From Desulfolutivibrio sulfoxidireducens (GTDB taxonomy: Bacteria; Desulfobacterota; Desulfovibrionia; Desulfovibrionales; Desulfovibrionaceae), in NCBI RefSeq assembly GCF_013376475.1, contig NZ_CP045508.1, positions 3,446,001-3,510,000 on the forward strand: a stretch of DNA of 64,000 nt, read 5' to 3'. The notes under the pieces are model-generated. The model was not told where the DNA came from. It saw only the letters and a list, made by a program, of their open reading frames with translations, and searched no databases. Shown here one piece after another: positions 57,970-64,000 of the stretch (the first letter of the stretch is position 1; the number at the start of each line of letters is the position of its first letter). The position numbers were made by a program, and so were the translations under genes.

Positions 57970-58364
57970 AGGAAATCCTCCTCGAAAGGCAACGGCGTGC
58001 GCGATATCAGTTTTTTTTCGCGCGCGATCTTGATGCCTTCCTTGAGAATTTCCACCTCCATGGTCTTCTTGCCCAGGAGTCGTTCCAGCTCGCGAACCCG
58101 CTTCTTGAGAGCACGAGCCTCCGAAGCGCTGACCACTTGGTCGTCCGCCTGTACAGCCACCTTGCCGCCCTCGCTCATGAGCTTCCTCCAGTGGAAGAGC
58201 TGGTTTGGTGCGATGCCGTGCTTGCGGGCGACGTACGAGACGCTCATCCCTGGCAGGGACGACTCCTCCACGATCCGAAGCTTCTCCGACAATGGCCAGC
58301 GCCGACGCTGGACCTCGTTGACCAACTCGACCGTGGCGAACTCGTTAGCACTATGTCTGGACAT
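57966..58364 (-). CDS. IS3-family transposase OrfA (HTH)
   Basis: 132 residues. Helix-turn-helix RIVEESSLPGMSVSYVARKH and GIAPNQLFHWRKLM bind the IS ends, followed by a leucine-zipper-like ALKKRVRELERLLGKKTMEV. Coupled to orfB. Confidence 0.92.
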   Translation of the reverse strand: MSRHSANEFATVELVNEVQRRRWPLSEKLRIVEESSLPGMSVSYVARKHGIAPNQLFHWRKLMSEGGKVAVQADDQVVSASEARALKKRVRELERLLGKKTMEVEILKEGIKIAREKKLISRTPLPFEEDFL

Positions 58365-58423
58365 ACCTCTAGACCTATCTCCTAGGTTGAAGAGGGTGTC
58401 CGGTCGAATTGGGGGCTACTCCA

Positions 58424-58839
58424 AAGAAGGCTTTGGAGTCGTTTAAGGAGACGGTGTTGACGCCGTCACCGTTGAGGTCGAAGAGAAGGGGATCGCCGGG
58501 GGAAAATGAGTTCAAAGCATCATTATAGGCTTTTTGGAAATTCGGAGACACAAACAAATCGCCAACGGGTACCTGCCCCAACAATTTTAATGCCGCACTG
58601 ACAGCTTTATCTGCTATAGAAGTCCCAGGCGGGCTAAAGGTATCAAGTAAATCCGAGACCGTTGAAAATGGATCATTTTGAAGCTCTTCGGGATGAGTAT
58701 TACGAAATTCTCTGATCAAATCAACTGTAACAGCATCAATGTCTGTAGTTTCCCCATTCCCCGCCAAGATTCTCCGGCCGATTTCCAATTGCAGATTACT
58801 CCGAACATAAATCCAGCACGTCAGCATTCCTCTGGACAT
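58424..58839 (-). pseudogene. Cassette 5, 5' part: N-domain and start of calcium module
   Basis: The N-domain (115 residues, beginning SRGMLTCWIYVRSNLQLEIG) is homologous to the fragment of cassette 6. The module begins at Asp116-Pro117 (NSFSPGDPLLFDLNGDGV) and is cut by the IS at SKAFF. Joining it to 56814-57008 restores one frame. The upstream 173-residue secreted protein is the likely partner. Confidence 0.75.
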
Positions 58840-58886
58840 AGTTTAATCCCCTATAAATTTTATGAAAGGTAAAAAACTACCTCGCG

Positions 58887-59408
58887 TTAATAGTAGCGCA
58901 TCATTCTCCCTGTCAATTTCATATAATTATCATTATTTAATAGTGAGAATAGGCAGCCGCCATCAGCAAGATTTTCCTGTAACGTTATTGAACAAATCAT
59001 ATCTTGCCAAATAGCGGTCCCCCTTGAAGGATAAATTTTTGGCTTTCCATGTAAGTTGTGAAATGTAGATATTAATTTATCCTTATTGTTCTTGTCTCCA
59101 TATATATGCACCAAATTCAGCTTATTTTTTACGAATTGAAAATATATGACCACTGGTACATCTTCAAATATCAATGGCATCCCGCTAAGAATTTTGTAGC
59201 CAGGCTCACGATCGTTACCACCAAAACTTGTACGAGTAAGGACGATTTTGTTTGATACTGTATCAAATTCATCTCCCCACTTTATTCCGCGAAATCCATT
59301 ATGTATTGACGATAAATCAGAATCACTCAGACCACTATCCGAACAACTCATTCCAAAACTGGAAATCATTACACATATAAAAACAACAAATTTTAATTTA
59401 AAATTCAT
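58887..59408 (-). CDS. Cassette 5 partner: secreted protein, possible lipoprotein
   Basis: 173 residues with a signal peptide (NFKLKFVVFICVMISSFG) followed by MSCSD, a non-canonical lipobox. The mature part begins with IHNGFRGIKWGDEFDTVSNK, conserved in the paralogue at 60750, and diverges in the middle before both end near NNDNYMK.TGR. It lies 47 bases upstream of the cassette 5 gene. An exported location would fit immunity against a toxin acting in the periplasm. The role is inferred. Confidence 0.65.
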   Translation of the reverse strand: MNFKLKFVVFICVMISSFGMSCSDSGLSDSDLSSIHNGFRGIKWGDEFDTVSNKIVLTRTSFGGNDREPGYKILSGMPLIFEDVPVVIYFQFVKNKLNLVHIYGDKNNKDKLISTFHNLHGKPKIYPSRGTAIWQDMICSITLQENLADGGCLFSLLNNDNYMKLTGRMMRYY

Positions 59409-59627
59409 ACAATATTCCTCTCCGCGGAATCATTGTTTTTCAGTGAATCGTTCTCCAAACCTCGTTTCCCACGCCTTCCGCAGGGCTTTAAAACGCGGGC
59501 TTTCTGAGGCTTGCGTCGCATGATCGAGCGGTCGGGCGACACGCTGACGCCTATCCGTGCCCTGACCATTGCTTTAGGGTAAATTCAGCACTCAACGGGA
59601 ACAGACTCTTTTTTTTGTTAAAATATG
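59409..59627. repeat. Duplicated upstream region, left copy
   Basis: Almost identical to 61272-61490, upstream of the paralogous 173-residue gene; identity stops exactly at the IS1595 end (59628). A 54-codon frame ending in ATGA overlap with the secreted-protein gene exists in both copies, but four of five differences change the residue, so it is probably not a maintained gene. Confidence 0.8.
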
Positions 59628-60618
59628 TGGCTATCCCCTTAACTCAGCTTAGGTCATTGGGCCTGACCGTGAACAGGCCAGCAGCAGACAATCAAAAGCT
59701 TGGCCAGCCCAGAAACGACGATTGAATCGATAGCAAAATTCGTCAAGGTAGCGTTGCAAATGTTTCTTCCGAACTCCATGATACGTGCCAAGGATGAAGG
59801 CTTTCGCATTGGATACCAAGATGTTAACCCACTTCAGTACGTCATGCCTTGGTGCGCCTTGCCTAGGATAGACAATTTGCTTGTCATGGAGAAGTCCTAT
59901 GTCCTTGACGACGTTGTAGGCAAAAAAACAATCGAAACGGACCGTTTGGCCAGGAGCAACATGCTCCTCCAGGACAGACCTGATTGCGTCGCTTTCGACG
60001 TCTTCGACCACTTCCATTCTTGCGAAGGAGATGGCTTCGTCTTTTACGGCGGCCATGACGATGACGGGAACCTTGCTTGTACCACGCCCGCGCTTGTCGC
60101 CACCTTTGCTGGCTCTGTCTTTAAAAAAGGCATCATCGACCTGGATGAGTCCAGCCAATTGGTACCCGGCGTCGCGGGTTTCCATCGCTTTGCGAATCTT
60201 ATGCAGCATGGTCCACGCACACTTGAGGCCGATATCGATCTTTCGCGAAAGGGCCAGAGCCGAGAGACCTCGCTTATCCGTGCTGACGAGGAAAATTGCC
60301 CAGAACCATTTGACCAGAGGCGTTCGGGTCCGGTGCATGATTGTGCCTGCGGTGAGGGACGCTTGATGCCTGCAGTCAACACATTGAAAAAGATCACGAT
60401 TTTAAATGTGGTACGCCTCGTGGCTGCAACACCGCAGGCATCGGAAGCCATCAGGCCACCGCAGATTAAAAAGCCGCTCTCGACAAGCCTCGTCTGTGGA
60501 GAACGTCCCTTGGAAGGTGATGAGGTCCATTTCGGTGTAGCTCTTTGACATAAATGCTCTTCAATTAACTGATTTATAAAGAATTATTCCAAATTTGCTG
60601 AGACAAGGCAATAGCCAC
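59628..60618 (-). mobile_element. IS1595-family insertion sequence
   Basis: About 991 bases with terminal repeats GTGGCTATCCCCTT and GTGGCTATTGCCTT, both continuing to a CTCAGC. The 8-base flanks (TAAAATAT and ATTTTCAA) do not match, so a target duplication is absent and a rearrangement followed insertion. It contains one transposase gene with an internal stop. Confidence 0.82.
59649..60551 (-). pseudogene. IS1595-family transposase with in-frame stop
   Basis: From ATG 60551 the frame encodes the zinc-ribbon start (GFRCLRCCSHEAYHI), then TAA at 60404-60402, then NRDLFQCVDCRHQASLTAG and the DDE-type core (LIQVDDAFFKDRASKGGDKR, FDCFFAYN). Removing the stop restores a full 300-residue transposase. 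A restart at ATG 60338 would lack the zinc ribbon, so it is probably inactive. Confidence 0.85.
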
Positions 60619-60698
60619 ATTTTCAAAATCCTATGCGCTATTTCTTCTTGCAGATGTGCATTAACATATATCCAGCAGGACAACTTTCCATTAGACAT
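60619..60698 (-). pseudogene. Cassette 6, N-terminal fragment cut by IS1595
   Basis: From ATG 60698 (GGAGG five bases ahead) the frame reads SNGKLSCWIYVNAHLQEEIA then HRIL, matching the cassette 5 start, and enters the IS after 26 codons. The calcium module is missing. Its partner gene lies 51 bases upstream. Confidence 0.7.
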
Positions 60699-60749
60699 AC
60701 ATGCCTCCATTATAATTTATGCAGTCATTGCTGAAGATTAAACCTGCTG

Positions 60750-61271
60750 CTAGTAGTAGTTCATATTCCTTCCTGTCTGCTTCATATAATTATCATTATT
60801 TACTAACGTAAACAAACAGCCACCATCTTGAATATTTTTTTGCATGGCTATTGTAGAAACAGTATCTTGCCAAACAAATACATCCTTCGATGGATGTGCT
60901 TTTATTTCACCATGCAAATATAAAAATTTATCCATCAAATCATCTTTTTTATCTTTAGAAGCATGAATATGAACTGCAATAATTTTGTTATTCCTAAATT
61001 GTAAATATACATCAACTGGTATTCCTTCAATATCTAACGGCATTCCGCCCATAACTTGATAGCCTGGCTCACGATCATTTCCGCCAAAATCTGTACGGTT
61101 AAGAACAAATTTTTTGGATATATCGAAAAAATTATCCCCCCACTTTATTCCGCGAAATCCATCATGTATTGACGATAAATCAGAATCACTCAGACTACTA
61201 TCTGAACAACTCATTCCAAAACTGGAAATCATTACACATATATAAACAACAAATTTTAATTTAAAATTCAT
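60750..61271 (-). CDS. Cassette 6 partner: secreted protein, possible lipoprotein
   Basis: 173 residues, paralogue of 58887-59408. The first ~45 residues are nearly identical (signal peptide, SDSDLSSIHDGFRGIKWGD) and the remainder is moderately diverged. Its effector is destroyed, so it may be kept as an orphan immunity gene or be decaying. It is the first gene after the presumed array promoter. Confidence 0.65.
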   Translation of the reverse strand: MNFKLKFVVYICVMISSFGMSCSDSSLSDSDLSSIHDGFRGIKWGDNFFDISKKFVLNRTDFGGNDREPGYQVMGGMPLDIEGIPVDVYLQFRNNKIIAVHIHASKDKKDDLMDKFLYLHGEIKAHPSKDVFVWQDTVSTIAMQKNIQDGGCLFTLVNNDNYMKQTGRNMNYY

Positions 61272-61490
61272 ACAATATTCCTCTCCGCGGAATCATTGTT
61301 TTTCAGTGAATCGTTCTCCAAACCTCGCTTCCCACGACTTCCGCAGGACTTTAAAACGTGGTCTTTCTGAGGCTTGCGTCGCATGATCGAGCGGTCGGGC
61401 GACACGCTGACGCCTATCCGTGCCCTGACCATTGCTTTAGGGTAAATTCAGCACTCAACGGGAACAGAATCAATTTTTTTGTCAAAATAT
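61272..61490. repeat. Duplicated upstream region, right copy
   Basis: Counterpart of 59409-59627, including GATCGAGCGGTCGGGCGACA and a run ending CAAAATAT. The right copy retains the native sequence beyond that point, which the IS replaced in the left copy. No other gene lies in this divergent gap before holA. Confidence 0.8.
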
Positions 61491-61513
61491 CTAAAAATTG
61501 ATTTTCGTGTCAA
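61484..61513 (-). promoter_or_regulatory. Putative promoter of the cassette array
   Basis: On the minus strand TTGACA (61513-61508) and TATTTT (61489-61484) are 18 bases apart, reading toward the first partner gene. In the left duplicate the -35 half is replaced by the IS1595 end, so this is the only intact copy. Confidence 0.45.
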
Positions 61514-61572
61514 GTTCCGCAATGTTGGCCCTTAACTTGCCTCCTCCCCCGACCCTTTAGTATCCTCGGCCC

Positions 61573-62574
61573 ATGCGACGCCCCGGCTTCACCTTTCTTG
61601 TCTGCCCGGACCCGGAAATGATCCGAAACCGCGTGGAGCGGCTTCTGGGCGAATCCGGCGAGGTATTCACCCGCGAGGTCTTCCAGGGCGACGAGGAGAT
61701 TCCCGCCGCCTTCTGGCGGGCGCTCACGGCCCCCTCGCTTTTCGCCGAACCAAAGGCCGTGGTCCTGCGCCGGGCCGACGCGGCGCCCGACGAATTCTGG
61801 CCCAAGCTTCGGGGGCCGCTTGCCGGCTTTTCCGCCCACGTCTGGCCCATGATCTGCCTGGAAAAACCCTTCGGCAAAAAGGGCCCGGCCATCCCCAAGG
61901 CCCTCTCCTCCCAGCCCTATTACCAGGTGGCCGAGAAACGCCGCTGGATCTGGACCTCCCCCGGCCTCACCCGCCGGGACATGGCCCCCATGCTTAAGGA
62001 CTGGGCCGGGGCGAAAAACCTGTCCTTCGCCCCCGGGGTGCTCGACGCCCTGGCCGCTGTTTTGCCCGAGGACATGGCCATGGCCGGCCGGGAGCTGGAA
62101 AAGCTCGAGCTGGCCGTCATCTCGCGCGACGACGCGCCGCCCTCGGCCAAAAACGCTCCCCAGCCGGGCAGGGTTCTCACGGAAGACCTGTCCATCCTGG
62201 CCTACCGCCCGGGCATGGACGCCTTCGCCTTTTTGAACGCCTTTTCCAAGCCCGGCCAGGAGGTCGCGGTGTGGCGGGAGATCTTCGAGCAGAGCCTGTC
62301 CCCGGAGGACATGATCTTCAAGTTCCTGGGGCTCCTTCGCAGCGACGCCCGCCAGATGTGGCAGATTCACATGGGCGAGGCCGAGGCCGTGCGCCTGCCG
62401 CCTTTCGTCAAGACGCAGAAGGAGGCCATGGCCCGCCGTCTGGGTCCGGGCGGCCTGACGCGGCTTTTCGACCTGGCCATGGATGCGGAGATGGGCATCA
62501 AGTCCGGGGCGAAAAATCCGGATCAGGCCATGGAATTTCTCGCGGCCGAGCTTTTTTCCCTGTTTTCGCGATGA
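61573..62574 (+). CDS. holA: DNA polymerase III subunit delta
   Basis: 333 residues. Starts RRPGFTFLVCPDPEMIRNRV; the AAA+-like clamp-loader arm includes FLNAFSKPGQEVAVWREIFE and DMIFKFLGLLRSDARQM, the LRxx/RQ pattern of HolA. It opens the sliding clamp as part of the gamma complex. It is divergent from the cassette array; the region between them is the duplicated upstream block. Conservation is moderate, as usual for delta subunits. Confidence 0.85.
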   Translation: MRRPGFTFLVCPDPEMIRNRVERLLGESGEVFTREVFQGDEEIPAAFWRALTAPSLFAEPKAVVLRRADAAPDEFWPKLRGPLAGFSAHVWPMICLEKPFGKKGPAIPKALSSQPYYQVAEKRRWIWTSPGLTRRDMAPMLKDWAGAKNLSFAPGVLDALAAVLPEDMAMAGRELEKLELAVISRDDAPPSAKNAPQPGRVLTEDLSILAYRPGMDAFAFLNAFSKPGQEVAVWREIFEQSLSPEDMIFKFLGLLRSDARQMWQIHMGEAEAVRLPPFVKTQKEAMARRLGPGGLTRLFDLAMDAEMGIKSGAKNPDQAMEFLAAELFSLFSR

Positions 62575-62694
62575 AGAAACGGCGCGCTCCCCCCTTTTTT
62601 CTTGTGCTCCCCCCCTTTTTGCGTCATTTTCCGGATAACACCACCGGACAGGACCGTGCTTTTGGAACACAACCCCTTGCCCGGGCGGAAAACC

Positions 62695-63381
62695 ATGCTT
62701 ATTAAGGAAAGTCATCCGCATTACCATGGGCACCGCCGGCGCTTGAAGGACCGGCTGGCGGAAAACCCCCGGGGACTTGCGGAATACGAGGTGCTGGAAC
62801 TGCTTTTAAGCTACGCCAACCCCAGGCGGGACAACAAACCCCTGGCCAAGGCCCTTTTGGCCCGGTTCGGATCGCTTCGCGGGGTGTTTTCGGCCCGGAT
62901 CGCGGAGCTTCTGACCGTCGAGGGATTCGGCGAGGGCTACGCCCGGTTTTGGCTGTTGTGGCGGGAATTCTGGGCCCGGATCAACGAGGACCCGGTGCGG
63001 GAGCGGGTGGTTTTGAGCAGCCCGGACATCGTGGCCCGCATGGCCATGGCCAGGCTCGGGTCCCTTGAGGACGAGGAGTTCTGGGTGGCCCTGGTGGACA
63101 ACAAAAACCGGCTGGTGGGCTGGGAACAGGTCAGCAAGGGCACGGTGGACCAGACCGCCGTCTATCCCCGGGAGGTCCTGGCCCTGGCGCTGGTGCGCAA
63201 GGCCAGCGGGGTCATCCTGGTGCACAACCACCCGGGAAACGACCCCAAGCCCTCCCGGCAGGACGTGGAACTGACCCAGCGCATCGTCATCGCCGCCCGG
63301 GAGGTGGAGGTGCGGGTCCTGGACCATCTGGTGGTCACGGAAAAGAGCTATTTCAGCTTCCAGTCCGAGGGGATGCTGTAG
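62695..63381 (+). CDS. radC: RadC-type JAB/JAMM-domain protein
   Basis: 228 residues from ATG 62695; the longer frame upstream is not supported. The N-terminal helix-hairpin region (EYEVLELLLSYANPRRDNKP) precedes the JAMM metal motif VHNHPGNDPKPSRQD near residues 175-190. Historically linked to repair, the function of RadC is still unsettled. It lies 120 bases after holA on the same strand. Confidence 0.92.
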   Translation: MLIKESHPHYHGHRRRLKDRLAENPRGLAEYEVLELLLSYANPRRDNKPLAKALLARFGSLRGVFSARIAELLTVEGFGEGYARFWLLWREFWARINEDPVRERVVLSSPDIVARMAMARLGSLEDEEFWVALVDNKNRLVGWEQVSKGTVDQTAVYPREVLALALVRKASGVILVHNHPGNDPKPSRQDVELTQRIVIAAREVEVRVLDHLVVTEKSYFSFQSEGML

Positions 63382-63479
63382 GCATCGCGAGGAGGCTTTT
63401 TTTTCGCGGAATCATCCGACGAGGGCGCGGGGCGCATCGCCGGACAGCCCGGAATCAACCTGAACACGAGGAGGGGACC

Positions 63480-63755
63480 ATGGAAAAGAGCTTGCATTGC
63501 ATCGTCACCGGCAAGGTTCAGGGCGTCTTTTTTCGCTCCTTCATCCAGGAACAGGCCGACAGCCTCGGGCTGTCCGGCTGGGTCCGCAACCTGAAGGACG
63601 GCAAGCTGGAAATTCTGGCCCAGGGCTCGGAAGAGAACCTTAAGGCCCTCAAGGAGCGCCTGTTGCAGGGGCCGCCCCTGGCCCAGGTGCAAAACATCGA
63701 GGCCAATTGGACCGACTACGACAAGACGTATCACGGATTTGAAATACGCGGCTGA
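63480..63755 (+). CDS. acyP: Acylphosphatase
   Basis: 91 residues with both catalytic positions: Arg19 in GKVQGVFFRSF and Asn37 in GWVRNLKDG. It hydrolyses acyl phosphates such as carbamoyl or acetyl phosphate. AGGAGG precedes ATG 63480. Length and motifs are standard. Confidence 0.95.
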   Translation: MEKSLHCIVTGKVQGVFFRSFIQEQADSLGLSGWVRNLKDGKLEILAQGSEENLKALKERLLQGPPLAQVQNIEANWTDYDKTYHGFEIRG

Positions 63756-63890
63756 CGCCGCGCATGACGCGGCAAGACGATCCCGGCCGTCGCCCGCGAC
63801 GTGGCCGGGCCTGCGTCCGTGCCCGGGCGATGCCGGCGCACTGCGTCATGCCGGGTGAACGCCCGTGCCATACAAGGAGCACACCGAACC

Positions 63891-64000
63891 ATGAACGGTG
63901 AAAATACAAAGATTCCCGAGGTCGAACAACCGCCGCAGGCCGTTTCGGACCCCGGCCCGGTCCAGGAATCGTCCCCCGTGGACGAAAAGGCCGGCTCCGG
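63891..64000 (+). CDS. 5' end of an unidentified gene
   Basis: ATG 63891 follows AAGGAGC. The first 36 residues (beginning NGENTKIPEVEQPPQ) are acidic, proline-rich and probably disordered, as in N-terminal extensions; the gene leaves the window and cannot be assigned. Confidence 0.6.
   Translation, partial: MNGENTKIPEVEQPPQAVSDPGPVQESSPVDEKAGS

Larger units (their letters stand above)
57009..58423 (-). mobile_element. IS3-family (IS2-group) insertion sequence
   Basis: 1415 bases with imperfect terminal repeats TGGAGTTGCCCCC and TGGAGTAGCCCCC, each followed inward by CCGGACACC. It is flanked by the 5-base duplication AAGAA (57004-57008 and 58424-58428). It carries orfA and orfB on the minus strand and splits cassette 5. 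Both frames look intact, so it may still be active. Confidence 0.92.

Noticed and set aside
59413-59574. 54-codon frame ending in ATGA overlap with the 173-residue gene, present in both duplicates
   Set aside because: Four of the five base differences between the copies change the residue, so there is no sign of selection on protein.
50900-61271. Reading the cassette array as a diversity-generating retroelement or an integron
   Set aside because: No reverse transcriptase, template repeat, integrase or attC series is visible; differences are whole-domain replacements, not clustered point changes.

Overview
The window reads as a GC-rich chromosome of a sulfate-reducing deltaproteobacterium of the Desulfovibrionaceae type. 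This is inferred from the core gene set and order: lysS, a lolCE-type permease, lolD, bamA, skp and fabZ in one direction, then hslV-hslU-argB, nrdD-nrdG, gapA, a HesB-like protein with an in-frame UGA, and an outer-membrane, anaerobic lifestyle. No species is named because the sequence alone does not decide it.

Layout. (1) 1-26.2 kb is an accessory island that runs up to the 3' end of a tRNA-Asn gene (26173-26248, minus), a classic integration site. It holds an XRE antitoxin fragment, an AlpA-like regulator, a primase-polymerase/helicase-like replication protein with iteron-like heptamers at its 3' end, and then a defence block: hsdM, hsdS, a GIY-YIG nuclease, two AT-rich orphan genes (one HEPN/Abi-like), hsdR, a YgjP-type metalloprotease, an AT-rich pair that includes a PD-(D/E)XK-like protein, a 2122-residue helicase-nuclease and an ArdC/ImmA-like protease. 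The island ends with a decayed, cas-less type I-E-like CRISPR array whose repeats also bracket gene-length segments. (2) 26.3-50.8 kb is ordinary core chromosome: lysyl-tRNA synthetase, lipoprotein export, outer-membrane assembly, fatty-acid dehydration, a response regulator plus HD-GYP pair, two HesB/IscA paralogues (one apparently a selenoprotein), pyrR, a TacAT-type toxin-antitoxin pair, argB, HslUV, a macro-domain protein, an M16 protease, an EamA transporter, anaerobic ribonucleotide reductase, GAPDH and a MarR-controlled methyltransferase. (3) 50.9-61.5 kb is the most unusual part. It is a minus-strand array of six cassettes. Each is a small membrane or secreted protein gene followed by a gene whose variable N-terminal domain is joined, at the same SFSPGDP-type junction, to a shared calcium-binding module. 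That module resembles the FrpC self-processing module of RTX proteins. The module is cut at different points in different copies, and two insertion sequences (IS3 family, IS2 group; IS1595 family) have broken cassettes 5 and 6. (4) 61.5-64 kb returns to core genes: holA, radC, acyP and the start of one more gene.

How the parts fit. The island combines self-replication genes with several anti-phage functions. The cassette array shows matched families: cassettes 1 and 3 share both N-domain and membrane partner, and 5 and 6 share both N-domain and secreted partner. This supports inherited two-gene units (effector plus cognate partner, probably immunity) that could be recombined onto a module-bearing gene. 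The effector/immunity reading is inference; the architecture and the matched pairing can be read directly from the sequence.
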